Below, piece by piece: positions 1 to 8,207 of a stretch of DNA of 13,340 bases; within the stretch, counting starts at the first letter, position 1, and each line of letters opens with the position of its first letter. A model generated the notes under the pieces. It did not search any database, was not told where the DNA came from, and saw only the letters and a list, made by a program, of their open reading frames with translations. The stretch spans positions 1 to 13,340 of the forward strand of contig ONTY01000148.1 in the NCBI GenBank assembly GCA_900320815.1, in the 5' to 3' direction. Source of the DNA: an uncultured Pseudomonadota bacterium (GTDB lineage Bacteria; Pseudomonadota; Gammaproteobacteria; Burkholderiales; Burkholderiaceae_C). Made by a program: the position numbers and the translations under genes.

Positions 1-754
1 CCACGCGCGCAGCGGCGGTATCCACATCGGCGGCGTTGGCTTGCCCGGCGCCAAAGCGCGCGTTCACGTAGCCCAGCAACTGTTGCGCGGTGGCAATGCC
101 TTCTTCCAAGGTGCGCTGCTGGCGGCGCAGCGCCAGCGCCTGGCGCCAGGTGCGGGCGACCTCGCCGGCCAGCAGGGTGTGCGCGCCGTGCAGCTTTTCT
201 GCGGCGGCGCTGGCGGCGGCCGTGGCAGCGCGCTCGGTGGCGGAAAGGCTGCCGAACACGTCAAACTCCCATGTGGCGCCAAGCGCCACATCCGCGCCAA
301 GCGCCGTGCCGTGGCGCCGCACCAGCGCGCTGGAGTAGGGCGGGGCGAGGGTGCGCCAGTCGCCCGCGCCATGCAGCCGCGCGGCGGCGGCGTCCACACC
401 CGCGCCAAGCAGCACAGTGGGCAGCTGCGCCGAGTGCGCCTGCACCACTACTTCGCGCGCCGCCTGCCAGCGCGCAGCAGCCGCATGGATGTCCGGGCTG
501 GCGGCCAGCGCCGTTTCAATCAGCGCACTCATGCGCGCATCGCCCCAGGCGCGCCACCACTGGCGCAGGTCGTGCGCTTCGTTCACATGCGCGGCGGGCG
601 CGTCAAACGCGACGGGAATCTCCGGCGGCGCGGGCGGCGGCGCCGTCTCCGGCGCGCTGGCGCAGGCGGCAAGCAGCAGGGCGGAAAAGAGGGTCATGGA
701 GAGGCGTGTCTTGTGCCCGCCCGTCGCCTGTTGCAAACGCCGCAGGGCGCCCAC
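1..754 (-). CDS. NodT-type outer membrane efflux lipoprotein (TolC/OEP family), partial
   Basis: This is the outer-membrane channel subunit expected to complete an export pathway with the HlyD and ABC proteins encoded upstream. The frame stays open to the left edge, so only about the N-terminal half (roughly 230-250 residues of a usual ~470) is present. A lipobox LLAAC follows a hydrophobic stretch, then a Pro/Ala-rich linker, the motif QWWRAWGD and LIETALAASPDI, which are typical of NodT-family N-termini, and an Ala-rich helical region of the OEP repeat. The start is uncertain. ATG at 697 leaves only 11 residues before the lipobox Cys and no positive charge. GTG at 754 or TTG at 736 adds RR, K and R residues that would make a normal n-region; I chose 754. 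None of these has a strong ribosome site. It lies downstream of the YhhJ-like gene, with repeat copy A (789-846) in between. Confidence 0.82.
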   Translation of the reverse strand, partial: MGALRRLQQATGGHKTRLSMTLFSALLLAACASAPETAPPPAPPEIPVAFDAPAAHVNEAHDLRQWWRAWGDARMSALIETALAASPDIHAAAARWQAAREVVVQAHSAQLPTVLLGAGVDAAAARLHGAGDWRTLAPPYSSALVRRHGTALGADVALGATWEFDVFGSLSATERAATAAASAAAEKLHGAHTLLAGEVARTWRQALALRRQQRTLEEGIATAQQLLGYVNARFGAGQANAADVDTAAARV

Positions 755-788
755 AAGGGTCGCCCCGACACATGAGCTATTTTTGATT

Positions 789-846
789 GGTATATGTTGC
801 TCACAGGCAAAAGAAGCCGGTGATGCTGTGTTTATTGCATGGATAT
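789..846 (+). repeat. 58-base interspersed hairpin repeat, copy A
   Basis: This is a diverged copy of the repeat family found five times in the window. It begins GGTAT, has GCCGG exactly 27 bases in (816-820) and ends with TAT at the family position. Its arms TCACAGGC (801-808) and GCCGGTGA (816-823) pair at 7 of 8 positions around a 7-base loop. It fills most of the gap between the YhhJ-like permease and the outer membrane lipoprotein gene, and is more AT-rich than both. It was identified by alignment to the other four copies; the hairpin differs from theirs by paired changes. Confidence 0.7.
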
Positions 847-866
847 ATGCTTGTATTGGCATGTTT

Positions 867-1994
867 TTACCCCTGTCGTGCCAGCATGGTGCGAAAGCGC
901 GCCAGCGCGAGTGCAAGAAAAAGGGCGCCCGAGATGCTCATCACCGCCAGTTGCGGCGCCACGGCGCGCCAATTGGCGCCCCGGTAGATGACCGCTTGCG
1001 CCAGCGCGACAAACTGCGTGGTGGGCAGCCAGCGCACTGCGGCCTGCAGGGCGTCCGGCATGGAGTCAATGGGCGTGGCTGCGCCCGAGAGCAGGTAGGC
1101 GATGGCGTACACGGGCACCGCCAGCAGCCCGAATTGCGGCATGGCGGGCGCGAGTGTGGCCAGCCACATGCCCAGCGCCGTCACAGAAAAGAGATACAGC
1201 GCCGTGGCCGTGCCAAACAGCCACCAGGAGCCGGCCACGGGCACGCCCAGCCAGCCCTGCACCACCAGCCGCAGCGAGAGCAGCGCAGCTGCCCAGATGA
1301 CGGCGCCATTGGCAAAAATTTTTGCGCACGCAATTTCGCTGGCGCGCACGGGCATCACCAGCAGGTGCTCGATGGTGCCGTGTTCCCTCTCGCGAATGAC
1401 GGCGGCGCCCACGAGGATGATGGCCAGCACGGTGATGTTGGTGGCAATCTGCATCACCGAGGTGAACCAGGACGATTCATTGTTGGGGTTGAAGCGCAGC
1501 TGGCTTTGCACCTGCACGGGCAGAAGGCTTTCGGCAGGCGGCGCGTGCAGCCAGGCGGCGGCCTCGCGCTGGAAGATTTGTTCCAGATACGCGGTGCCCA
1601 GGCTCGCCTGCGTCATGGCGGTGGCGTCGGCGAGCACCTGAATGGCGGGGCGGCGAGCGGCGAGTGCATCGGCTTCCATGCGCGGCGGAAATTGCACGAT
1701 GAAGATGTAGCGCCCGGCGTCCATGCCCGGCGCGGCTTCGCTGCGCTCGATGAGCACGGGGCGCTTGAAGCGCGGCGGCAGGATGGCTTCGCGCAGCCGC
1801 GCAGAAAGCTGCGAGTGGTCGTCGTCAATCACGGCTATCGAGGTGTTGTCCACGTCCACGCGCAGGCTGTGCGCCACGGTGACGATGGCAGCAGTGAAGG
1901 CAAAGGCAATCAGCACCACCAGCACGGCGTCGCGTGCCAGCGCGCTCCACTCTTTTGCCGTAAGCAGCGCCACATGCAGCAGCCAGCGTTTCAT
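867..1994 (-). CDS. yhhJ: YhhJ-like ABC-2 type transporter permease
   Basis: This is an inner-membrane permease of the ABC-2 family, 375 residues, essentially the length of E. coli YhhJ. It has one N-terminal membrane segment (about residues 22-42), a large periplasmic domain (about 45-180, with MDAGRY and RFNPN motifs shared with YhhJ) and a C-terminal bundle of membrane segments. The cytoplasmic motif REREHGTIEHLLVMP (about 201-215) is diagnostic of this family. The ATG at 1994 is supported by a GGGGAG ribosome site (about 2003-2008) that overlaps the end of the RbbA-like gene, so the two are cotranscribed and probably coupled. The gene appears intact, but its presumed ATPase partner is frameshifted. 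The substrate is unknown. The family assignment is firm; the specific symbol rests on gene order and sequence motifs. Confidence 0.9.
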   Translation of the reverse strand: MKRWLLHVALLTAKEWSALARDAVLVVLIAFAFTAAIVTVAHSLRVDVDNTSIAVIDDDHSQLSARLREAILPPRFKRPVLIERSEAAPGMDAGRYIFIVQFPPRMEADALAARRPAIQVLADATAMTQASLGTAYLEQIFQREAAAWLHAPPAESLLPVQVQSQLRFNPNNESSWFTSVMQIATNITVLAIILVGAAVIREREHGTIEHLLVMPVRASEIACAKIFANGAVIWAAALLSLRLVVQGWLGVPVAGSWWLFGTATALYLFSVTALGMWLATLAPAMPQFGLLAVPVYAIAYLLSGAATPIDSMPDALQAAVRWLPTTQFVALAQAVIYRGANWRAVAPQLAVMSISGALFLALALARFRTMLARQG

Positions 1995-3159
1995 CGTTTT
2001 TTTCTCCCCTCAAAGCTGGCGGCGTAGCAGCAGCCGTGCCAGCGCCATGAACAGCAGCGCCATGGCGCCGAGCACAAGATACGGCTGCACAAAGGCTGCC
2101 GCGCCCAGCCCTTTGGAAAACGCGCCCAGGCTGATGAGCTGGAACCACGAGGAGGGAAAGCCGTAGCCAATGGCGGCACTTGCCCCTTTGAGGGTGGAGA
2201 TGGGGTAGAGCAGGCCGGAAAAGTTGGCCGAGGGAATCAGGCACAGCAGCGCGCAGCCGAAGATGGCAGCCACCTGCGAGCGCACCATCGTGGACACCAG
2301 CAGCCCCAGCGCCGTGGCCGCCAGCGCAAACAGCACGCCGCCCGCCAGCAGCGCGGGCACGCTGCCTTGCAGGGGCACGCCGACGACGGTGACGGCCAGC
2401 AGCACCAGCGTCACGAAGCTGATTGACGCCAGCGCCGCGTAGGGCAGCTGTTTGCCCAGCAGGTATTGCCCCACGCTGGCGGGCGAGGCGTAGAGGTTGA
2501 TGATGGAGCCGATTTCGCGCTCGCGCACCACGCCGAGAGCCGTGAGCATGGTGGGTATAAGGATCATTGCCAGCATGATGACGCCCGGGGTGATGGCGTG
2601 CGTGCTGCGGAACTCCTGGTTGTAGACGTAGCGGGCGCGCACGCTGACGGGCACGAGGCGCCCAGCGTCCAGCGCCAGTGGCGCCAGTGCGGCGCGCTGC
2701 ACGCTCCATTGCGCGGCAATCGTGCTGGCGTAGGCGCGCACGCTGGCGGCGGTGAAGGGCACGGCGCCGTCAATGAGGAAAGCGACTTCCGTCTTTCGCC
2801 CCGCTGCGAGTTCGCGCCCGAAGCCGGGTGGCACGTCAATGAGCAGCCGGATGCGTCCGTCGCGCAGCCAGTCTTCGCCTTCCTCGCGGCTGGCGGGCGA
2901 GGGCAGCTGCTGGAAGATGCGCGCGCCCTGGAACGGCTCAATGAAGCTGCGGCTGCTGGCCGTGGCGTCGTGGTCAATGACGGCAAAGCGCACGCAGCGG
3001 ATGTCAAACGAGATGCTGAAGGCGGCAATGAGCAGCAGCGCCATCGGCCCCAGCAGCGCAAACACCAGCCGCAGCCGGTCGCGCGCGAGCTCCAGCGCCT
3101 CGCGCCGCGCAAACGCCCACACCAGCGCAAGCCAGTTGCCCGTGCTGGTTGATTGATGG

Positions 3160-3217
3160 GGTATTGACTGGTTACCGGCAACATAAGCCGGCGATGAAGC
3201 ATCATGATTTGGAGTAT
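3160..3217 (+). repeat. 58-base interspersed hairpin repeat, copy B (inside rbbA)
   Basis: GGTATTGACTGGTT starts the element, GCCGGC lies at 3187-3192 and GGAGTAT ends it. The arms CCGGC (3175-3179) and GCCGG (3187-3191) flank a 7-base loop. It is 42/58 identical to copy C, which starts 84 bases further on. It lies antisense to rbbA and is read through in frame, giving the peptide SSPAYVAGNQSIP in the linker between the second ATPase domain and the permease. Confidence 0.85.
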
Positions 3218-3243
3218 TTTTGGTGTCTCTTGATGTTTCAATG

Positions 3244-3301
3244 GGTATTGACTGGTTGCCAGTATAAGAAGCCGGCGGCAAAGCGTTCTTTGATGGAGTA
3301 T
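3244..3301 (+). repeat. 58-base interspersed hairpin repeat, copy C (inside rbbA)
   Basis: This shares GGTATTGACTGGTT, GCCGGC (3271-3276) and GGAGTAT (3295-3301) with copy B at identical spacing. The 84-base offset between B and C equals 28 codons, so both are read in the same frame of rbbA. Copy C yields LPPASYTGNQSIP, parallel to the peptide from copy B. The arms are less perfect than in the other copies (TTGCC at 3256-3260 can pair with GGCAA). Confidence 0.85.
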
Positions 3302-3761
3302 GTGTTGGCGCTTCATCATCGGCGCCAGCGTCCTGCAGCCAGGCGATGAAGGCGCGCTCCAGGTTGCCTGCGCCGCGTGCATCGGCGAGTTCCTGCGGAC
3401 GGCCGGCGACGAGCACGCGCCCGTGGTGCATGAGCGAGATGCGGTCGCAGCGTGCCGCCTCGTTCATGAAGTGCGTGGACACGAAGATGGTCACGCCCTC
3501 CTCGCGCGACAGGCGCGCCAGGTGGCGCCAGAACATGTCGCGCGCTGCCGGATCCACGCCCGAGGTTGGCTCGTCCAGGATGAGGATTTCCGGGCTGTGC
3601 AAGCAGGCAGCCGCCAGCTGCAGGCGCTGGCGTATGCCCAGCGGCAGGCTGGCGGGCAGGGCGGCGGCGTGCGCGCGCAGCTCAAAGGCATCCAGAGCCT
3701 GTTCCACGGCGCGTGCGGCGCGCGCCGCATCCAGCCCGTAGAGCCGCGCGTGCAGCCGCAG

Positions 3762-3772
3762 GTTGCCTGCCT
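3762..3772 (-). other. Deletion/frameshift scar in rbbA
   Basis: Read on the minus strand, the codons for ATR end with AGG at 3772-3770. Only CAGGC (3769-3765) separates them from AAC CTG, the NL codons of the family motif NLxLHARL. From memory of E. coli RbbA, about 20 codons normally lie here, so about 55 bases are missing. That length is not a multiple of three, which explains the change of frame. The missing part includes the Q-loop of the second ATPase domain. Confidence 0.75.
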
Positions 3773-4788
3773 TGTGGCCATGTCGCCAGCGTGGATGGGC
3801 GCGCCCAGCAGCTTTGCGCTGCCGCTGCTGATGTCCAGCAGGCCGGTGAGCATCTTCATCGTCGTGCTCTTGCCGCAGCCGTTGCTGCCGAGAAAGCCGA
3901 AGATTTCTCCGCGCTGGATGCGGAAGCTCACATCGTCCACGGCGACAAAGCGCCCAAAGCGCCGCGTGAGGTGCTCGGCCTCAATCACGGGCGCGGCGCC
4001 CGTGTTCTGCCACGGCGCGATGCGCAGCGGCCCGCCGGCGGGGCGCTTTTCCGCAGGCAGCAGCGCGGTGTAGGCATCTTCCAGCGTGTTGCTGCCGGTG
4101 CGCGCCTTGAGTTCCTGCGGGCTGCCCGTGGCGAGTACGCGCCCGGCGTCCATCGCCACAAGGTGCTCAAAGCGCTGCGCCTCGTCCATGTAGGCGGTGG
4201 AGACGAGAACGGTCATGTGCGGACGCGCGGCGCGCAGCGCGTCCACCAGCGCCCAGAACTGGCGGCGCGAGAGCGGGTCCACGCCCGTCGTCGGCTCGTC
4301 CAGGATGAGCAAATCCGGCGCGTGCACCAGCGCGCAGCACAGGCCGAGTTTTTGCTTCATGCCGCCCGAGAGCTTGCCCGCCGGCCTGTCGGCAAAGGGC
4401 GCCAGCGCTGTGGCGCGCAGCAGACGCTCTTCGGTGCGGCGGCGCGCGGCGGCGGGCAGGGCATACAGGCGCGCGAAAAAGTCCAGGTTCTCCTGCACGC
4501 TGAGCGTGGGGTAAAGACCCTGCCCCAGCCCCTGCGGCATGAAGGCGATGCGCGAAGACAGCGCGTGCCGCGCGGCTCCGTTGCCCATATCCAGTCCCAG
4601 CACGTGCACGTTGCCGCCCTGGATGCGGCGCACGCCCGCAATGATGGACAGCAGCGTGGACTTGCCCACGCCGTCCGGCCCGATGAAGGCGATGCTTGCT
4701 GCGCGCGGCAGGGCAAGCGTCACGCCATCCAGCGCCAGCTGGCTGCCATAGCGGTGCGTGAGCGCCTGCACATCAACGGCGGGGGCAG

Positions 4789-5808
4789 TCATGGCGCAGA
4801 GGTGGCGGGGGCGTCTGATGCCTTGGGTGCGGACAACAAAGCCGCCTCTGCCGGCCACGGCGCGGCGCCGCTGGTGCGCACATAGCCCTCGCCCGGCGCG
4901 CCGCCTTTCAGCCGCCCGGCCCAGGCCAGCGCCGCCTCGGGCGGGATGCGGAGCTTGACGCGGTACATCAGCTGCTCGCGCTCAGTGCGCGTTTCCACAT
5001 ATTTGGGCGTGAACTGCGCCTGCGCGTCCACCATGCCCACGGTGGCAGGCAGCGCGCCGCCCCAGCCCGCCAGCACGATGCGTGCCTCGTCGCCCACGCG
5101 CACGCTGGCGGCCACGGGCGCGGGGTAGAACACGGTCAGCGAGGCGTCTGATGCGTCCAGCAGCGTTGCCACGCGGCTGCCTGGGGCAAGCATGGTGCCG
5201 GGTTCGGCCAGGCGGTATTCCACGCGCCCGGCAATGGGCGCGCGCAGTTGCAGCGCCTCCAGCATGGCGTCCAGCAGCGCGATGTGGGCAGCGGCTTCCT
5301 CGCTGGCGTGCGCGGCGGAGTGCTGCGCGCCCGCAGCGGCTTTGAGCGCCGCTTCTTCCGCCGCCAGGGCGAGGCGGCGGCGCTCTTCTTCCACGGGGGA
5401 AATCTGTTTTTGTGCCAGCAGCTTTTTCGCCTGCCGCCACTCCAGGCGCGCCAGCGCCACCTTGTGCGCCTGTGCCGCCGCGCCGCTGCCCGCGCGCGCG
5501 CCCTCGCTGGCGGCGCGTGCGGCCTGCGCCTTCGCCTGCACCAGGCGCGCCTGCAGCTCGGCGTCTTCCTGCACGGCAAGCACCTGCCCGGCCTGCACCG
5601 CCTCACCTTCTTCAAAGTCCACGCTGGCAAGGCGCCCGGGATATTTCGCCGCCACATCCACGCGGGTCAGTTCCAGGCGTCCATTGGCGCGTTGGATGCC
5701 GTCTGGAAGCGGGACGGGCTGCGCGCGCAACCAGACGACATACGCCGCCACGGCCAGCGCACAGGCAGCGGCAGCAAGCAGCAAAGCCATAAACAGTCTG
5801 CGAAGCAT
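4789..5808 (-). CDS. yhiI: HlyD/YhiI-like periplasmic membrane fusion protein
   Basis: This adaptor subunit (339 residues) would bridge an inner-membrane ABC exporter and an outer-membrane channel. One N-terminal membrane anchor lies at about residues 7-27. The motif GRLELTRVDVAAKYPGRL, followed by VDFEEGEAVQAGQVLA, is the first half of a biotinyl/lipoyl-like domain. A long Ala/Glu/Arg-rich coiled coil follows (about 75-190), then the second lipoyl half (LRAPIAGRVEYRLAEPG) and a beta-barrel domain. The ATG at 5808 has an AGGAGG ribosome site (5819-5824) 10 bases upstream. The TGA stop overlaps the rbbA start (ATGA at 4789-4792), which implies translational coupling. It is the first gene of the minus-strand operon and diverges from pta. 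The order HlyD, RbbA, YhhJ matches E. coli yhiI-rbbA-yhhJ, hence the symbol; the substrate is unknown. Confidence 0.88.
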   Translation of the reverse strand: MLRRLFMALLLAAAACALAVAAYVVWLRAQPVPLPDGIQRANGRLELTRVDVAAKYPGRLASVDFEEGEAVQAGQVLAVQEDAELQARLVQAKAQAARAASEGARAGSGAAAQAHKVALARLEWRQAKKLLAQKQISPVEEERRRLALAAEEAALKAAAGAQHSAAHASEEAAAHIALLDAMLEALQLRAPIAGRVEYRLAEPGTMLAPGSRVATLLDASDASLTVFYPAPVAASVRVGDEARIVLAGWGGALPATVGMVDAQAQFTPKYVETRTEREQLMYRVKLRIPPEAALAWAGRLKGGAPGEGYVRTSGAAPWPAEAALLSAPKASDAPATSAP

Positions 5809-5916
5809 GGGTGTAGAGCCTCCTCAAGGTGCAGCGCAATTGCCGCGCGGCAAACCATCCGGGGAAATATACTGCGCCGTTTTCCACCCTCCGGAGCAGT
5901 GAAGGAGCAGCCAGCC
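5809..5916. promoter_or_regulatory. Divergent promoter region between the efflux operon and pta-ackA
   Basis: This 108-base gap separates the minus-strand efflux operon from plus-strand pta and must hold promoters for both. TATACT at 5868-5873 is a reasonable plus-strand -10 element, but I see no good -35 at 16-18 bases upstream; TTGCCG at 5840-5845 is too far away. The pta ribosome site GAAGGAG lies at 5901-5907, and the HlyD-like gene's AGGAGG at 5819-5824 (minus strand). The function is inferred from position. Confidence 0.4.
5840..5853. promoter_or_regulatory. Perfect 14-base palindrome, possible operator
   Basis: TTGCCGCGCGGCAA is its own reverse complement. It sits in the divergent gap, centred about 24 bases upstream of the TATACT box for pta, a position suited to a regulator that could affect both directions. 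No regulator gene is present in the window, so the binding protein is unknown. Confidence 0.35.
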
Positions 5917-6915
5917 ATGGCATTTATCGACACCATCAAAGAACGTGCCCGCGCGGACAAAAAAACCATTGTCCTGCCCGAGTCCATGGACAAACGCACG
6001 TATGAGGCGGCGGTGAAAATCCGCGACGAAGGTATTGCCAATCTCATCATCATTGGCACGCCCGAAGAAATCGCCAAACACGGCGCGGGTTTTGATTTGT
6101 CCGGTATCACCATTGTCAATCCACTGGACGACCCCAACCAGCAAAAATATATTGACAAATTCGTTGAGCTGCGCGGTGCCAAGGGCGTGACACCCGAATC
6201 GGCCAAGGCGAAGATGCTCGAAGACTATATGCACTACGCCTGCCTGATGTGCAAATGCGGCGACGCGGACGGCGCCGTCTCCGGCGCGTGCCACTCCACG
6301 GGCAACACCATCCTGCCGGCGCTGCAGCTGCTGCGCACCAAACCGGGCATCAGCAGCGTGTCGGGCTTTTTCCTGATGGAAGTGCCCGATTGCGAGCTGG
6401 GCGAGGGCGGCCTGTTTGTGTTTGCCGATTGCGCCGTCAATCCCAATTTGAACTCCGAGAGCCTGGCAGAAATTGCCGGCCTGTCCGCCGAGTCGTTTGA
6501 AGCCTTTGTCGGCAAAAAGGCAAAAGTCGCCATGCTTTCTTTCTCCACGATGGGCAGCGCCAAACACCCGGATGTGGATAAAGTGGCCAACGCCGTGAAA
6601 ATCGCACGCGAGCGTTTTCCAGGTATTGACGTGGACGGCGAGCTGCAGCTTGACGCCGCACTGGTGGGCAAAGTCGCCGAACTCAAGGCGCCCGACAGCC
6701 CCGTGGCCGGGCAGGCAAACACACTGGTGTTCCCCAGCCTGGAAGCGGGCAACATTGGCTACAAGCTGGTGCAGCGCCTGGCCAAGGCGGGCGCCTACGG
6801 CCCCGTGCTGCAGGGCTTGTCCATGCCCGTGAACGACCTCTCGCGCGGCTGCTATGCGGACGACATCGTTGGCGTCGTTGCCATGACGGCGGTGCAGGCG
6901 CAGGCGCAAAAGTAA
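5917..6915 (+). CDS. pta: Phosphate acetyltransferase (short form)
   Basis: This converts acetyl-CoA and phosphate to acetyl phosphate and CoA in the cytoplasm, and feeds acetate kinase encoded immediately downstream. At 332 residues it is the short form with only the catalytic PTA domain; the ~700-residue E. coli type carries extra N-terminal domains. Motifs seen: KTIVLPE near the N-terminus, GAVSGACHSTGNT, FADCAVNPN, LSFSTMGSAKHP, GELQLDAAL and NDLSRGCYADDIVGV. Ser309 and Arg310 in the last motif match the active-site pair described for the Methanosarcina enzyme. The ATG at 5917 is chosen because GAAGGAG ends 9 bases upstream and the protein then starts at the family's normal N-terminus; the open frame runs further upstream but overlaps the divergent operon. 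The gap to ackA is 34 bases, so the pair is almost certainly cotranscribed. Confidence 0.95.
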   Translation: MAFIDTIKERARADKKTIVLPESMDKRTYEAAVKIRDEGIANLIIIGTPEEIAKHGAGFDLSGITIVNPLDDPNQQKYIDKFVELRGAKGVTPESAKAKMLEDYMHYACLMCKCGDADGAVSGACHSTGNTILPALQLLRTKPGISSVSGFFLMEVPDCELGEGGLFVFADCAVNPNLNSESLAEIAGLSAESFEAFVGKKAKVAMLSFSTMGSAKHPDVDKVANAVKIARERFPGIDVDGELQLDAALVGKVAELKAPDSPVAGQANTLVFPSLEAGNIGYKLVQRLAKAGAYGPVLQGLSMPVNDLSRGCYADDIVGVVAMTAVQAQAQK

Positions 6916-6949
6916 ATCCTCTCCCACCACACCACAGGAGCAAACACCC

Positions 6950-8146
6950 ATGAAAGTGCTCATCATCAACTGCGGCAGCTCGTCGCTCAAATACCAGCTC
7001 ATTGATTCTGAAAGCGAAGCCGTACTGGCCAAAGGGCTGTGCGAGCGCATCGGCATTGACGGGCGCCTGTCGTACGAGAAAACCGGCGCCGAAAAAGAAA
7101 CGCGCGACGCCCCCATGCCCACACACACCGAAGCGGTGCAGCTGGTGGTGGACGCGCTCACCAACCCCAAGACGGGCGCCATTGCCAGCCTGAGCGAAAT
7201 TGACGCCATCGGCCACCGCGTGGTGCACGGCGGCGAAAAATTCGCCGGCAGCGCATTGGTCACCGATGAAATGCTGGCGGCGGTGAAAGAGTGCATTGAT
7301 TTGGCGCCGCTGCACAACCCCGCCAACCTCATTGGCATTGACGTGTGCCGCAAGCTCATGCCGGGCGTGCCGATGGTGGGCGTGTTTGACACCGCCTTCC
7401 ACCAGACCATGCCGCGCAAGGCGTATCTCTACGCCATTCCCATCGAGTACTACGAGCAGTACAAGATTCGCAAGTACGGCTTCCACGGCACCTCGCACAG
7501 CTTTGTGTCCAAGGAGCTGGCGCGCTTCCTTGGGCTGAAGCTCGAAGACAGCCGCATCATCGTCTGTCATCTGGGCAACGGCGCCTCGATTAGCGCCGTG
7601 CAGGGCGGCAAGTGCGTGGACACCAGCATGGGGCTGACGCCGCTGGCGGGTCTGGTGATGGGCACGCGCTCGGGCGACCTGGACCCCTCCGTGGTGGACT
7701 TCCTCGGCAAGAAGATTGGCAAGGACGCCGCCGGCGTCATCGACGTGCTCAACAAGAAGTCCGGCGTGCTTGGCCTCTCGCGCGGGCTGTCCAGCGACTT
7801 CCGCGACCTGGAAGAAGCGGCCAGCAAAGGCAACAAAGACGCCGAAGCCGCCTTTGAGGTGTTCTGCTACCGCGTGGCCTGCACCGTGGGCGCGTATGCG
7901 GCGGCCATGAACGGCGTGGACGCCATCGCGTTCACCGCTGGCATTGGCGAAAACGCCGCCGGCGTGCGTGCACAAATCGTCAAATACCTGGGCTATCTGG
8001 GCATTGAGCTGGATGCGGCGAAAAACGCGCAGCGCGGCGGCAATGTGAAGATTTCTACCGATGCCTCGCGCGTGGCCGCCTGCGTCATCCCGACGAACGA
8101 GGAAATCGCCATCTGCCGCGAAACTGTCGCCGTGCTCAAAGGCTAA
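6950..8146 (+). CDS. ackA: Acetate kinase
   Basis: This transfers phosphate from acetyl phosphate to ADP, giving acetate and ATP, or runs in reverse to activate acetate. The 398 residues match the family length. Expected active-site residues are present: Asn7 (INCGSSSLKY), Arg90 (GHRVVHGGE), Asp147 (FDTAFH), His179 (FHGTSH), Arg240 (GTRSGDLDP) and Glu384 (PTNEE). The ATP-binding motif HLGNGAS lies at about 207-213. AGGAG lies 9 bases before the ATG. It follows pta by 34 bases and ends at a strong intrinsic terminator, so pta-ackA forms a two-gene unit. Next to phaC it sits at a branch where acetyl-CoA can go to acetate plus ATP or to storage polymer. I see nothing unusual in the coding sequence. 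Confidence 0.97.
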   Translation: MKVLIINCGSSSLKYQLIDSESEAVLAKGLCERIGIDGRLSYEKTGAEKETRDAPMPTHTEAVQLVVDALTNPKTGAIASLSEIDAIGHRVVHGGEKFAGSALVTDEMLAAVKECIDLAPLHNPANLIGIDVCRKLMPGVPMVGVFDTAFHQTMPRKAYLYAIPIEYYEQYKIRKYGFHGTSHSFVSKELARFLGLKLEDSRIIVCHLGNGASISAVQGGKCVDTSMGLTPLAGLVMGTRSGDLDPSVVDFLGKKIGKDAAGVIDVLNKKSGVLGLSRGLSSDFRDLEEAASKGNKDAEAAFEVFCYRVACTVGAYAAAMNGVDAIAFTAGIGENAAGVRAQIVKYLGYLGIELDAAKNAQRGGNVKISTDASRVAACVIPTNEEIAICRETVAVLKG

Positions 8147-8207
8147 GGCCAGACAACAGGGGGCGAAGGAGGCAAAACCCAACGACAACAACCATTCGCC
8201 AACCACA

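Larger units (their letters stand above)
2010..4792 (-). pseudogene. rbbA: RbbA-like ABC ATPase (two ATPase domains plus ABC-2 permease), frameshifted
   Basis: In E. coli, RbbA is a ribosome-associated ATPase/transporter of about 911 residues. The N-terminal part starts at ATG 4792, overlapping the HlyD-like stop as ATGA. It has a complete first ATPase domain (GPDGVGKST Walker A, MPQGLG Q-loop, LSGGM signature, LLILDEPTTGVDP Walker B) and the Walker A of the second (GSNGCGKST). After DMATR the frame breaks: family members continue with about 20 residues including VGYMSQ, but here 5 bases lead straight into NLRLHARLYG in another frame. The original frame runs out of register to a stop at about 3491-3493. 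The other frame carries LPLGIRQRL, LILDEPTSGVDPAARDMFW, the THFMNE H-loop region and the ABC-2 permease (GSIINLY, LLGKQLPY) to TGA at 2010-2012. A second protein could in principle start at GTG 3707, but it would lack Walker A. The linker also holds two in-frame repeat copies. A sequencing or assembly error is possible. Confidence 0.85.

Noticed and set aside
351..2027. Long plus-strand open frame opposite the lipoprotein and YhhJ-like genes
   Set aside because: It has no recognisable domains, is Arg/His/Gly-rich and repetitive, and mirrors well-recognised minus-strand genes. It is an artefact of GC-rich codon bias.
3160..3301. The paired repeats as a small CRISPR array
   Set aside because: There are only two units here with about 72% identity, other copies are dispersed and inverted, and no cas genes are present.
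3491..3776. Programmed frameshifting in rbbA
   Set aside because: About 20 conserved residues are missing at the junction, so a ribosomal slip could not restore the domain; deletion is the simpler explanation.
4793..4858. Upstream start for rbbA at 4858
   Set aside because: The extension overlaps the HlyD-like gene, has no family similarity, and the ATGA overlap at 4789-4792 gives the natural N-terminus.
3713..4885. Plus-strand open frame opposite rbbA
   Set aside because: The minus strand carries clear ABC ATPase motifs; the plus-strand product is low-complexity Arg/Ala/His sequence.
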